Shown piece after piece: positions 9,201 to 16,580 of a stretch of 34,745 nt of DNA. This DNA comes from an uncultured Chitinophagales bacterium (GTDB taxonomy: Bacteria > Bacteroidota > Bacteroidia > Chitinophagales > UBA2359). Every line of letters starts with the position of its first letter. Position 1 is the stretch's first letter. The notes beneath the pieces are model-generated. The model was given only the letters and a program-made list of their open reading frames with translations, was not told where the DNA came from and made no database searches. The stretch spans positions 1 through 34,745 of the forward strand of contig CALBCY010000139.1 of the NCBI GenBank assembly GCA_937927195.1. The letters are read 5' to 3'. The position numbers were made by a program, and so were the translations under genes.

Positions 9201-11113
9201 AATTGGAAGATTTCGATGATGATTCAGATACAATATACACATCATTAGGAACCATTAAAAGAGGTTCTGACCAAGCTATTGGTGGTTGGGAAGGCTCTGA
9301 GTCTTTAGGTTTTACTGTTTCTGTTACACAAGCTATTAATGCTTTGGAAGGAGATGCTAGAATTGATGGATACTTTGATGGTGTTGCCAATGTTAGTCAA
9401 CAATGGCTAGGTGTAATTTCTGATGGTGAATCTGGAGAAAATACAAATTGGATATTATCAGGTGCACAAGAAGAAGTGCAGCCTATCGATTATACTTATG
9501 ATTTAAATGAATATTACGAAGGTATTCTTGAGGGCGGAGTTGCTCCATCTTGTTTAGTTAATGGTAATACTAATTACAATGCCATGAACAGTGTGTTACC
9601 AATGGCGCCAGGTTGTGGATCTTGTTATCAGGTTAACTCTTCAATCTTTGGTGCACCACCAAATACACTGGATGAGTTGAGAAGTATTGATGTTGTTTAT
9701 ACATCAAATAAAGATTTATGGACCAGATCTGTTGTTGTTGAAATGAGTCGTGAAGCTGCATTGGCTCAAGGTGGTGGAATCAAAAATAGTTTACGTCGCC
9801 ACCCAAGTTGGGATAAAGAAGGTGATGGATCTTATGCACAACCATCAGAAGTTACCGAGCTTGATTCGCAAGGATCTTATTTCGTTTCTGGTAAACCAAA
9901 TGCTTTTGTTAGTGTAGAGGTTGAATATGATTCTTTCAGAGACACATTAGAAATCGTTCGTGATAGTGGTGATGATACCACTAGGTACGTAGTTAATAGC
10001 CCGATTACACAAACTGTTTCAATTGATTTCCCATTGAACTCTTTCATAAGTATACAAGACTACATTACTTTAAACGACGACTTCTTATTCACTGATGAAG
10101 AAGATGCGATTGTCGAGATTGATGGTATGGATGTTGTTATTGAAAGATTTGTCAAAGAAAATCTACTCGATTTTAGAATCACTTCTACTGTAATAGGAGA
10201 GGGAACTGAATTGTATGATGCATCTGATATCGGTCGTTCTTGGTTCCCTGGTTATGCCATTGATTTAGAAACGGGAAAAAGATTAAACATCATGTTTGGT
10301 GAAAACTCTTTCATCCAAAGTGAAAATGGTGCTGATATGATTTGGAATCCAACGGATCTTTTAACAAGACCTGGGGTTGGTTTTGAAAACCCTGCTTCTA
10401 GATATTTGATGGCTGGTGAACATTATATTTATGTAATGAATTCAGTTTATGATGAAGGAGCTAAATACCACGATTTGATGATTAAAACAGAATCTGGTGG
10501 AAATCCTAAAGAATTTTTGGCATCAGTTTATAACGATGGAATGTGGACCATTTGTCCTAAAATGGAAACTGGATTCTCTTACACATCAGTTGCAGATGGA
10601 TTAATTCCAAATGATTTGTCAATGAAAGTTAGAGTGAAAGTTCCTTATACTGCTGAACAGCAATGGGGAGATGTCGTCTATGAATTTGATATGAGTTCTT
10701 ATGCTCCTGTAGCTATAGAAGAAGTAGACAATGAAGATATATTAGCATTGTCAAATGTGGTTCCTAATCCATACTATGCTTTCTCTGCTTATGAGAATAG
10801 TAAGTTGGACAACAGAATCAAAATCACCAATTTGCCTCCTAGAGCAACTGTTAGAATCTTTACTTTGGATGGCACATTGGTGCGTCAATTAGAAGTAGAT
10901 AATTCAGGAGTTGATACAGGATTAAGTAGTAATAATTCTTCTTCAGATATTGGAACAGTTGAAAATGCAATTGACTGGGATTTGAAAAACTTTAAAAACG
11001 TACCGATCGCCAGTGGAATGTATATCATTCACATTGAGGATAGAGAATCAGGCGCAGAAAAAACCTTGAAATGGTTTGGCGTGATTCGTCCTGTCGATTT
11101 GGATACATTTTAA
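6245..11113 (+). CDS. large exported multidomain surface protein with Big_9-like modules and FlgD-like C-terminal domain
   Basis: The product is 1622 aa, with a signal peptide (about 1-24, ending SLFA). Its N-terminal region of several hundred residues is rich in Trp and Gly (GGDMWWD at 64-70, then FAGAIWIGGFD) and I cannot assign it. DEDQDGEYNPLQGDYP near 205-220 resembles a calcium-binding thrombospondin-3/EF-type loop. Around 848-935 a clear cadherin/Big_9-like module is visible (PVLENDV...ANFFGTDVFSYTVEDS), with a partial one before it and a second N-terminal half (VIRPLDNDVSGG) near 955-970. Residues about 1500-1615 form a FlgD-Ig/T9SS-like C-terminal domain (VVPNPYYAF..VRIFTLDGTLVRQL..SGMYIIHIED). 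I infer type IX secretion to the surface. It follows the receptor gene by 18 bp, suggesting a two-component receptor/surface partner. The function is unknown. Confidence 0.8.
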   Translation: MFRYKSIFLLSSFLLFLSVGSLFARENIGFVGKTDEAAKTASDCAGSVGFAELNINNVRTRINVGGDMWWDASSNNTYEIPKVEPGSGLTPKHSLFAGAIWIGGFDALGQLKIAAHTYRQSGNDFYPGPLDALGEVEAATCESFDRFWEVRGVDISEFIATFEAQGTISESDVPESILKWPGKNNQFFDAFAEFPVNKDLAPFWDEDQDGEYNPLQGDYPVIDSEIEGVFADQMLWWVYNDKGNAHSETQGEAIGIEIRGMAFAFATNDEVNNMTFYKYVIENNSSISLDSTFIAQWVDPDLGEYQDDFVGCDTINNMGIVYNGDADDEGEAGYGDNPPMLGVDFFKGPNKPILDENGKQVVGPNGEPEFIELGMSSFLYYDNDFTTTGNPQTASHHYGYLSGTWKDGSPFTFGGNGYGGTEPFNFMFPDDPANSSGWSECAAMNIPADRRFLQSAGPFRLDPGVVNDVIVGVIWVPEAGGCPGVTFDKLPNADKKAQALFDNNFKLIDGPDAPNMTIRELDQQLIISLWNSESSNNFNESFADPDPVLASIGKPDSLYTFEGYRIFQLANSSVSPAEFGDPNLAREIFTVDVKNGVSRILNFVEDPALGEGSFPQLMVESPDEGITHTFVVTSDQFGSQGVNSLVNHKRYYFSALAYSYNNYTPYDPLAPFADDNAQQVAYLAGRKNVRSYTAIPHDINYQYGAVQLGSSYGDSPDVTQIEGFGNGCNDLELTEESVNRILTSDTFTADNLVYQGGRTPINVQVFDPVRVPAHKFRLTIKNAVYTKIPERTDKGGLLNVLEDGSIEYTSPFNNTFFDYDHFNYTITSPNCLDEIASVVINVEASPIKYPGSFDDTRMVESGSSVTIPVLENDVLRDAKIIFNSQPSSGTVVLSEEIFTYTPNANFFGTDVFSYTVEDSLNSTEISLTTAKVYINVIDPNDPVEFEAVDDIVSASAGGVTVIRPLDNDVSGGLTGGYRIGTSAIWELEDFDDDSDTIYTSLGTIKRGSDQAIGGWEGSESLGFTVSVTQAINALEGDARIDGYFDGVANVSQQWLGVISDGESGENTNWILSGAQEEVQPIDYTYDLNEYYEGILEGGVAPSCLVNGNTNYNAMNSVLPMAPGCGSCYQVNSSIFGAPPNTLDELRSIDVVYTSNKDLWTRSVVVEMSREAALAQGGGIKNSLRRHPSWDKEGDGSYAQPSEVTELDSQGSYFVSGKPNAFVSVEVEYDSFRDTLEIVRDSGDDTTRYVVNSPITQTVSIDFPLNSFISIQDYITLNDDFLFTDEEDAIVEIDGMDVVIERFVKENLLDFRITSTVIGEGTELYDASDIGRSWFPGYAIDLETGKRLNIMFGENSFIQSENGADMIWNPTDLLTRPGVGFENPASRYLMAGEHYIYVMNSVYDEGAKYHDLMIKTESGGNPKEFLASVYNDGMWTICPKMETGFSYTSVADGLIPNDLSMKVRVKVPYTAEQQWGDVVYEFDMSSYAPVAIEEVDNEDILALSNVVPNPYYAFSAYENSKLDNRIKITNLPPRATVRIFTLDGTLVRQLEVDNSGVDTGLSSNNSSSDIGTVENAIDWDLKNFKNVPIASGMYIIHIEDRESGAEKTLKWFGVIRPVDLDTF

Positions 11114-11117
11114 TATT

Positions 11118-11155
11118 AATCCATCCAGTTTGCTTAACCGCAAACTGGATGGATT
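11118..11155 (+). terminator. strong hairpin after the surface-protein gene
   Basis: Perfect 16-bp arms lie at 11118-11133 and 11140-11155 with a 6-nt loop (TTAACC). Only a short T-rich tail follows (TTTTCAAAG partly overlapping the arm). It may terminate the receptor/surface-protein transcript, or attenuate read-through into the PorV-like gene 32 bp further on. Confidence 0.7.
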
Positions 11156-11187
11156 TTCAAAGATTTTTAACTAGAAAACTATAATCT

Positions 11188-12243
11188 ATGAAAAGATTAA
11201 ATTTTACATATATTTCTGTTCTTGCGCTCATATTCGCCTCGTTTAGCCTAAATGCTGGAAATGCAGACAGGGTTGGTCAGGCTGGAGCGAATGAACTTTT
11301 AATCAATCCTTGGGCTCGTAGTTCAGGAATGCACAGCCTTAATCAAGCAAGCACAAGAGGTCTTGAAGCGATGAGATTAAATGTTGGCGGACTTGCTTTT
11401 ACCAGATCTACTGAGGTAGTTTTGGCCTCTAGCCGTTGGATGAGCGGTAGTGACATTACACTGACTGCATTCGGACTCTCACAAGCACTTGGAGAATCTG
11501 GAGTTTTAGGTATCAATGTTACATCAATGTCTTTCGGTGAAATAAGTAGAACTACAACAGAAACTCCAGATGCTGGAACAGGGGGTACTTTTAAACCATC
11601 TTATTCTAATATCGGAATTGCTTATTCGAAATCATTCTCAGAAAGTATTCATGGTGGGGTTTTAATAAGAATAATCAGCCATTCAATCTCTGATGTGAGC
11701 GCATCAGGTGTTGCTTTTGATACTGGAATTCAATACGTAACTGGTGAAAATGATCAGGTTAAGTTTGGTATATCCCTTAGAAATGTTGGAACACCAATGA
11801 CTTTCAAAGGTGATGGGCTTTATCAAGCTGCCGATAATCCAGTTGACCAATCCTTGACTTATGCTAGCCGTGTTGAAAAATACGAACTTCCTTCTTTGCT
11901 TCACATTGGTGGAGCTTATGATTTTTATATTGGCGATAATAACCGTTTAACCTTAGCAGCAAATTTCACCTCTAACTCATTTAGAAATGATTTCTTTGGT
12001 GGAGGTTTGGAATATGCTTTCCGTGAAGTCTTTATGCTTCGTGCTGGTTATAAATATGAAAATGGAGCCTTTGAATCAGAATTACAACTAGGAAACTCTG
12101 CATTAACTGGCTTCGCTGGAGGATTAACTGTTGAAGTTCCATTTAAAAAAGATGGCGATTCTACTTTCGCTTTGGACTATTCTTACAGAACAACTCACAT
12201 CTATGATGGAATTCATTCTCTTGGAATAAGAATTAATTTGTAA
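11188..12243 (+). CDS. PorV/PorQ-family outer-membrane beta-barrel protein
   Basis: This 351-aa protein has a signal peptide (about 1-23, ending SLNAG) and FadL-like/PorV-PorQ-type sequence features. These include an early GQAGANELLINPWARSSGM segment, alternating hydrophobic beta strands, Gly/Asn turns throughout and a C-terminal beta-signal (SLGIRINL). PorV and PorQ homologues serve the type IX secretion system, in which PorV shuttles cargo to the attachment complex and PorQ tethers PorZ. Many paralogues have no known role. It sits directly behind a gene for a large, probably T9SS-exported protein, separated only by a hairpin, so it may be dedicated to that cargo. Whether it is true PorV, PorQ or a paralogue cannot be told by eye. 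Confidence 0.75.
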   Translation: MKRLNFTYISVLALIFASFSLNAGNADRVGQAGANELLINPWARSSGMHSLNQASTRGLEAMRLNVGGLAFTRSTEVVLASSRWMSGSDITLTAFGLSQALGESGVLGINVTSMSFGEISRTTTETPDAGTGGTFKPSYSNIGIAYSKSFSESIHGGVLIRIISHSISDVSASGVAFDTGIQYVTGENDQVKFGISLRNVGTPMTFKGDGLYQAADNPVDQSLTYASRVEKYELPSLLHIGGAYDFYIGDNNRLTLAANFTSNSFRNDFFGGGLEYAFREVFMLRAGYKYENGAFESELQLGNSALTGFAGGLTVEVPFKKDGDSTFALDYSYRTTHIYDGIHSLGIRINL

Positions 12244-12252
12244 AAAAGATAC

Positions 12253-12279
12253 AATTTTATTAAATTGTGTAAATATTGG
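12253..12279 (+). repeat. intergenic repeat unit 1 upstream of greA
   Basis: This 27-nt AT-rich segment contains TTATTAAATTG, TGTAA and TATTGG. It recurs with few changes at 12393-12420. Each copy is followed immediately by a hairpin and a T-rich tail. Confidence 0.5.
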
Positions 12280-12280
12280 G

Positions 12281-12311
12281 GACGTTTTCGTATCACGAAA
12301 ACGTCTCTTTT
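12281..12311 (+). terminator. rho-independent terminator after the PorV-like gene
   Basis: The perfect arms GACGTTTTCGT and ACGAAAACGTC (12281-12291 and 12295-12305) have a 3-nt loop and are followed by TCTTTT. The hairpin lies 38 bp after the PorV-like stop codon. Confidence 0.8.
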
Positions 12312-12392
12312 ACATTTAAACCTCATTAAAGTTTTTAGTCAAATAGGTTTTAAGTATAAGCCAAATCTATTTGAAATTTACAAAATGGCTTA

Positions 12393-12420
12393 AAATTTAT
12401 TAAATTGATGTAAGTTTTGG
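12393..12420 (+). repeat. intergenic repeat unit 2 upstream of greA
   Basis: Second copy of the unit at 12253-12279, sharing TTATTAAATTG, TGTAA and TTGG. It is followed directly by the hairpin at 12420-12443. Confidence 0.5.
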
Positions 12421-12453
12421 TTCTGACTTTGATAAGTCGGAACTTTTATTTTT
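12420..12453 (+). terminator. hairpin plus T-tract upstream of greA
   Basis: The arms GTTCTGAC (12420-12427) and GTCGGAAC (12436-12443) form 8 pairs with one T-G wobble around an 8-nt loop. They are followed by TTTTATTTTT. It could be a second terminator for the upstream gene or a leader attenuator for the greA run. Confidence 0.55.
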
Positions 12454-12511
12454 AATTAATGATTACCATTGCATCGAATATTATTTTTTGTTTTAATTAA
12501 ATTGAATTTTT

Positions 12512-12988
12512 ATGGCTGAAATAAGATATTTCACCAAAGCGGGACTAGAGAAATTAAAAGCTGAATTGCACGACTTAATAACCCGTGCTAGACCAGAAAT
12601 GTCAAGAACTATTGCCGAGGCAAGAGACAAAGGAGACCTTTCTGAGAATGCAGAATACGATGCAGCAAAAGAAGCACAGGGCTATCTGGAAGATAGAATC
12701 TTAAAGCTGGAATCTGATTTGGCCAATGCGCGTGAAATTGATGAAAGCATCATGGATACTTCAAAAGCTTTGGTTTTATCAACTGTAAGGGTAATGAATC
12801 ACAAGTTTAAGAAAGAATTTGTTTACACTTTGGTCTCTCCAAACGAAGCAGATTTGAAAGCAGGCAAAATATCAATCGATTCACCCATCGGCGTTGGATT
12901 GCTAGGAAAAGAAGTCGGTGATATGGCCGAAGTACATGTTCCTAGCGGTATTATGAAATTAGAAATTCTAGAAATTACCAGACAATAA
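12512..12988 (+). CDS. greA: transcription elongation factor GreA
   Basis: GreA inserts its coiled coil into the RNA polymerase secondary channel and stimulates cleavage of backtracked RNA. The 158-aa length is standard. The N-terminal antiparallel coiled coil spans about 10-75. It carries the tip motif GDLSENAEYD (41-50) with the acidic residues needed for cleavage (D42, E45). The C-terminal FKBP-like domain (about 83-158) includes SPIGVGLLGKEVGD. It is first in a same-strand run with the HIT and ruvC genes (gaps of 42 and 24 bp). Two hairpins lie upstream. Confidence 0.97.
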   Translation: MAEIRYFTKAGLEKLKAELHDLITRARPEMSRTIAEARDKGDLSENAEYDAAKEAQGYLEDRILKLESDLANAREIDESIMDTSKALVLSTVRVMNHKFKKEFVYTLVSPNEADLKAGKISIDSPIGVGLLGKEVGDMAEVHVPSGIMKLEILEITRQ

Positions 12989-13030
12989 GTCTGAATAAAA
13001 TCTAAAAGAAAAGCACAGAAGCAAATAGAT

Positions 13031-13423
13031 ATGGCCTCTATATTCTCCAAAATTATTGTTGGTGAAATTCCATCTTATAAGATTGCAGAAAACGATCAAT
13101 TTATCGCTTTTCTTGACATCAGTCCCGTAAAAAAAGGCCACACACTCGTTGTACCTAAAACAGAGATTGACTATGTTTTTGATTTGCCTGACGAATTGTT
13201 GGGGGAATTAATGTTGTTCTCTAAAAGAGTAGCCGCTGCCATTGAAAAGGTTATACCTTGCGAAAGAATAGGTATAACTGTTCTTGGTTTAGAGGTGCCA
13301 CATGCACATGTTCATCTAATTCCTCTTGATGAAAAAGGAATGATTGACTTTCGAAACAAGGAGAAAGTTGATCAAGCAGAACTTCCTCAAATAGCTCAAA
13401 AAATTGCTGCTGAATTTAAGTAG
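13031..13423 (+). CDS. HIT-family nucleotide hydrolase (Hint-like)
   Basis: This 130-aa histidine-triad protein probably hydrolyses AMP-linked phosphoramidates or similar mononucleotide conjugates in the cytosol. The family opening (IFSKIIVGEIPSYKIAE, 4-20) and the substrate-contact stretch FLDISPVKKGHTLVVPK are intact. The catalytic triad H91-x-H93-x-H95 is followed by LIPL. The length is typical of bacterial HinT-like proteins. It lies between greA and ruvC and is probably co-transcribed. The exact physiological substrate is not predictable. Confidence 0.93.
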   Translation: MASIFSKIIVGEIPSYKIAENDQFIAFLDISPVKKGHTLVVPKTEIDYVFDLPDELLGELMLFSKRVAAAIEKVIPCERIGITVLGLEVPHAHVHLIPLDEKGMIDFRNKEKVDQAELPQIAQKIAAEFK

Positions 13424-13447
13424 CTTAATCTTATAAAATATTTCAAT

Positions 13448-13990
13448 TTGAAAATTTTAGGAATCGACCCAGGAACGAATGTCATGGGCTATGCTTTTTT
13501 GAGCGTCCAAAACAAAAAACCTGTCCTTGATAATATGGGGGTTATCAAATTGGATAAAATTAAAACACAGGCCGAAAAATTAAAACTCATTGGTGAAAAA
13601 GTTGACTTTCTCATCGAAAGCTATGAACCAGATTGCATGGCCATTGAAGCTCCTTTCTACAGCAAAAATGCACAGTCTATGCTCAAGCTCGGGAGAGCGC
13701 AGGGAGTTGCTATTGCCATCGGTGGAATGAGAGGCTTAAATGTAGTAGAATATGCTCCTAAAAAAATCAAAATGTCGATCACTGGCAATGGAAATGCTTC
13801 AAAGGAACAAGTTGCTTCAATGTTGATCCAAATCCTTAAAATAAAAACCTTACCCAAATATTATGATGCCACCGATGCTTTAGGTGTCGCATTGTGCCAT
13901 CACTTTCAAACTTCCTCAATTTTAAACAACAAAAAAGTCTATAAAGACTGGAAAGCTTTTGTAAAAGATAATCCCAAGAAACTGAAATAG
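13448..13990 (+). CDS. ruvC: crossover junction endodeoxyribonuclease RuvC
   Basis: RuvC resolves Holliday junctions as a dimer together with RuvAB. In this 180-aa product the four acidic catalytic residues fall where expected: D7 in GIDPGT, E67 in AIEAPFYS, and D140 and D143 in YYDATDALGVALCHH. The start codon is TTG, which places the conserved KILGIDPG immediately at the N-terminus. No in-frame ATG fits better. It lies 24 bp after the HIT gene, as the third gene of the greA run. Confidence 0.95.
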   Translation: MKILGIDPGTNVMGYAFLSVQNKKPVLDNMGVIKLDKIKTQAEKLKLIGEKVDFLIESYEPDCMAIEAPFYSKNAQSMLKLGRAQGVAIAIGGMRGLNVVEYAPKKIKMSITGNGNASKEQVASMLIQILKIKTLPKYYDATDALGVALCHHFQTSSILNNKKVYKDWKAFVKDNPKKLK

Positions 13991-14088
13991 ACAGATGACT
14001 GAAAATCACTGTGTTTATTCAGAAATTTCACCATCTATTCAAGACTTTTGCCTTTATATATGTCTTAGTTCTGTCTACATTCATCAAA

Positions 14089-14122
14089 TTGACGGTTTTT
14101 AAGAATAAAAAACTTATTTTTG
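14089..14122 (+). promoter_or_regulatory. predicted metK promoter (TTG / TAnnTTTG)
   Basis: The -33 TTG is at 14089-14091 and the -7 TATTTTTG at 14115-14122, separated by 23 bp. This fits the Bacteroidota consensus at the long end of the spacer range. The metK ATG at 14162 follows 39 bp later. No SAM riboswitch fold is apparent in the leader. Confidence 0.6.
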
Positions 14123-14161
14123 TGCGTTTTTTTAAAAATAGAAACTATAAAACAAAATAAT

Positions 14162-15424
14162 ATGTCTTATTTATTTACTTCAGAATCTGTTTCAGAAGGT
14201 CATCCGGATAAAGTCGCGGATCAAATTTCTGATGCCTTAGTCGATCATTTTATTGCTTTTGATAAAGATTCAAAAGTTGCCTGTGAAACGCTAGTAACTA
14301 CAGGACAAGTAGTTTTGGCTGGAGAGGTTAAGTCGAAAACTTATTTGGATGTTCAGGAAATTGCAAGAGAAGTAATTCGCAATATTGGTTATACCAAAAG
14401 TGAATACATGTTTGAAGCAAACTCTTGCGGAGTATTGTCTTCAATCCATGAACAATCACCTGATATTAATCAAGGTGTTGATAAAAAAGATAAGAAAAAA
14501 CAAGGGGCCGGTGATCAGGGAATGATGTTCGGTTATGCATCGAATGAAACTGACAACTACATGCCTTTGCCATTGTATCTTTCACATCTTTTATTGGAAG
14601 AATTGGCTGCCATCAGAAAAGAAGGCAAAAAAATGAAGTACTTGCGCCCAGATTCAAAATCTCAAGTAACAATTGAATATGGCGACGATAACAAGCCAAT
14701 AAGAATCGATGCAATTGTTGTTTCTACACAGCATGATGACTTTGAAAAAAGTGATGCCAAAATGTTGAAGAAAATTAAGGACGATGTCAAAACCATTCTT
14801 ATCAGCAGAGTGAAAAGTAAATTGCCAAAGGCACTTCGCAAATTGTTCGATGATCCAAAGATCACATATCATGTTAACCCTACTGGTAAATTTGTTATCG
14901 GTGGCCCACATGGTGATACAGGTTTGACAGGAAGAAAAATTATCGTTGATACTTACGGTGGTAAAGGTGCTCACGGTGGTGGTGCATTCTCTGGAAAAGA
15001 TCCTTCTAAAGTAGATCGTTCAGCAGCTTATGCAACAAGACACATTGCTAAGAATATGGTTGCTGCTGGTATTTGTGATGAAGTATTGGTTCAGGTTTCT
15101 TACGCAATCGGTGTTGCTAAGCCAATGGGGGTTTATGTTGAAACTTATGGAACTGCCAAAGTTGATATGACTGATGGTGAAATTGCTAAAAAAATCGACA
15201 AGGTTTTTGATATGACTCCTTATGGAATCGAAACTAGATTGAAATTGAGAAATCCGATGTATTCTGAAACTGCGGCTTACGGCCACATGGGAAGAGAGCC
15301 TAAGAAGGTTAAAAAAGAATTCACTGATGGTTCAGGATTGAAGAAAAAAATGGAAGTAGAGTTATTCACTTGGGAGAAACTAGATTTTGTTTCAAAGTTG
15401 AAAAAAGCTTTCAAAATCAAATAA
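14162..15424 (+). CDS. metK: S-adenosylmethionine synthetase MetK
   Basis: MetK makes S-adenosylmethionine from methionine and ATP; the active enzyme is a tetramer. From the ATG at 14162 the product is 420 aa and begins [20 protein letters not shown], exactly the family N-terminus. An upstream in-frame TTG at 14120 overlaps the -7 box and is rejected as the start. Signatures visible are GHPDKVADQ (13-21, ATP/Mg site), [12 protein letters not shown] (115-126) and, further on, [21 protein letters not shown] followed by the lysine/aspartate-rich [11 protein letters not shown]. It is flanked by its own promoter and a strong terminator, so it is probably monocistronic. Confidence 0.97.
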   Translation: MSYLFTSESVSEGHPDKVADQISDALVDHFIAFDKDSKVACETLVTTGQVVLAGEVKSKTYLDVQEIAREVIRNIGYTKSEYMFEANSCGVLSSIHEQSPDINQGVDKKDKKKQGAGDQGMMFGYASNETDNYMPLPLYLSHLLLEELAAIRKEGKKMKYLRPDSKSQVTIEYGDDNKPIRIDAIVVSTQHDDFEKSDAKMLKKIKDDVKTILISRVKSKLPKALRKLFDDPKITYHVNPTGKFVIGGPHGDTGLTGRKIIVDTYGGKGAHGGGAFSGKDPSKVDRSAAYATRHIAKNMVAAGICDEVLVQVSYAIGVAKPMGVYVETYGTAKVDMTDGEIAKKIDKVFDMTPYGIETRLKLRNPMYSETAAYGHMGREPKKVKKEFTDGSGLKKKMEVELFTWEKLDFVSKLKKAFKIK

Positions 15425-15467
15425 AGCATTCATTGGTTTAAAACCAATATTGAAATGAAAGATTTCT

Positions 15468-15507
15468 AGCCCCCACTCGGCCAAAGGCCGAGTGGGGGCT
15501 TTTTTTT
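15468..15507 (+). terminator. strong rho-independent terminator of metK
   Basis: Perfect 15-bp GC-rich arms (15468-15482 and 15486-15500) enclose an AAA loop and are followed by seven T. It is the strongest terminator in the window. Confidence 0.95.
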
Positions 15508-15542
15508 ATATATATTATCCGGAAATTAGCTTTCTTTTTTGG

Positions 15543-15556
15543 ACCTGAGTTCGATT
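15543..15556 (+). repeat. dispersed 14-mer ACCTGAGTTCGATT, copy 1
   Basis: The same 14 bases occur at 34424-34437, also on the plus strand and also shortly downstream of a gene end. Confidence 0.5.
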
Positions 15557-15603
15557 ACTTAATAAAATGGCAGCTAATTTTTTATTCTTTCTAAAGGCTT
15601 GAA

Positions 15604-15650
15604 AATCTTTAGATTACAATTTGGCATGAAGTCTATAATCTAAAATCTAA
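15604..15650 (+). promoter_or_regulatory. palindromic leader upstream of fabI
   Basis: Nine-base arms TTTAGATTA (15608-15616) and TAATCTAAA (15636-15644) enclose 19 nt. A second palindrome, AATCTTTAGATT, overlaps the left arm. The structure lies 60 bp before the fabI start and could be an operator or a simple RNA hairpin. Confidence 0.35.
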
Positions 15651-15704
15651 GATCGAATGTCTGAGATAAATAAATTGAATACTATCTTTGAAAAAATCTA
15701 CAAT

Positions 15705-16523
15705 ATGAGCCACAATTTGTTGAAAGGAAAAAAAGGAATCATCTTCGGTGCACTTGACGATAAATCAATCGCTTGGAAAGTCGCTGAAAAAGTCAAAGAA
15801 CAAGGCGGAGAGTTTGTGCTTTCAAACGCTCCTGTTGCCTTAAGAATGGGTAAAATTAGTGACTTAGCTGAAGCTTGCAACACGGAGGTAATTGCTGCAG
15901 ACGCGACCAATATGGAGGACCTACAAGCACTTTTTGATCAAGCAGTCGAAAAATACGGTAAGCTTGATTTTATTTTACACTCAATAGGAATGTCCCCCAA
16001 TGTAAGGAAAGGAAAAGATTACACCAACCTCAATTACGATTGGTATCATAAAACAATGGACATCTCAGCTTTCTCCTTTCACCGCGTTATGCAAACCGCC
16101 TACAAAATGGACTGTATGAACGAATGGGGCTCTATTTTGGCATTGTCTTACATAGCCGCACAAAGAGTGTTTCCTGATTACGGAGACATGGCTGATGCCA
16201 AAGCAACACTTGAATCCATAACTAGAAGCTTTGGGTATCACTTTGGACAAAAAGCCAATGTTCGAGTAAATACCATTTCACAATCACCAACCTACACCAC
16301 TGCAGGATCTGGTGTAAAAGGTTTTGCAGAATTTTTTGAATATGCTGAAAAGATGTCTCCTCTTGGAAATGCTTCTTCTGACGCTTGTGCTGATTACTGT
16401 GTAAGCCTGTTTTCAGATTTGTCTAAAATGATCACCATGCAAAACATTTACCACGATGGTGGATTTTCAAATATGGGGCTTAGTCCAGCATTGATAATGG
16501 ATGCTATTGAAAAAGAAGCTTAG
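15705..16523 (+). CDS. fabI: enoyl-[acyl-carrier-protein] reductase (NADH) FabI
   Basis: FabI catalyses the last reduction of each cycle of type II fatty-acid synthesis. The 272-aa form starting at 15705 (MSHNLLKGKKGIIFGALDD) matches the family N-terminus. An in-frame ATG at 15657 would add 16 residues of non-family sequence. The SDR-type cofactor site GIIFGALDDKSIAW and the Y-x6-K catalytic pair (YGDMADAK, replacing the YNVMGLAK of E. coli) are present, with AAQRVFPD just before it. The divergent active-site flank (YGDMAD) appears typical of the Bacteroidota FabI branch. It is followed by thyA (57 bp) and folA on the same strand. Confidence 0.93.
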   Translation: MSHNLLKGKKGIIFGALDDKSIAWKVAEKVKEQGGEFVLSNAPVALRMGKISDLAEACNTEVIAADATNMEDLQALFDQAVEKYGKLDFILHSIGMSPNVRKGKDYTNLNYDWYHKTMDISAFSFHRVMQTAYKMDCMNEWGSILALSYIAAQRVFPDYGDMADAKATLESITRSFGYHFGQKANVRVNTISQSPTYTTAGSGVKGFAEFFEYAEKMSPLGNASSDACADYCVSLFSDLSKMITMQNIYHDGGFSNMGLSPALIMDAIEKEA

Positions 16524-16524
16524 T

Positions 16525-16551
16525 ATTATTTCACCAAGTAAAATAATTTTT
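16525..16551 (+). terminator. weak hairpin with T-run after fabI
   Basis: The 7-bp AT-only arms ATTATTT (16525-16531) and AAATAAT (16541-16547) run into TTTTT. Thermodynamically this is weak, so read-through into thyA is likely. Confidence 0.3.
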
Positions 16552-16580
16552 AAGATCCCTTTCGTAAAATCCAATTCAAC

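Noticed and set aside
9040-9390. 116-codon minus-strand ORF inside the surface-protein gene
   Set aside because: Antisense shadow of a well-supported 1622-codon gene.
2351-11113. SusC/SusD glycan-uptake pair
   Set aside because: The second protein is far larger than SusD, has no lipobox or TPR-like helices, and shows beta-rich Big_9 and FlgD-like modules. No glycosidase genes are nearby.
13991-14161. SAM riboswitch in the metK leader
   Set aside because: No conserved SAM-I/II-like paired elements could be found. The transcript from the predicted start would have only about 30-35 nt of leader.
14120-14161. TTG start extending MetK by 14 residues
   Set aside because: It overlaps the predicted -7 box, and the conserved MetK N-terminus begins at the ATG at 14162.
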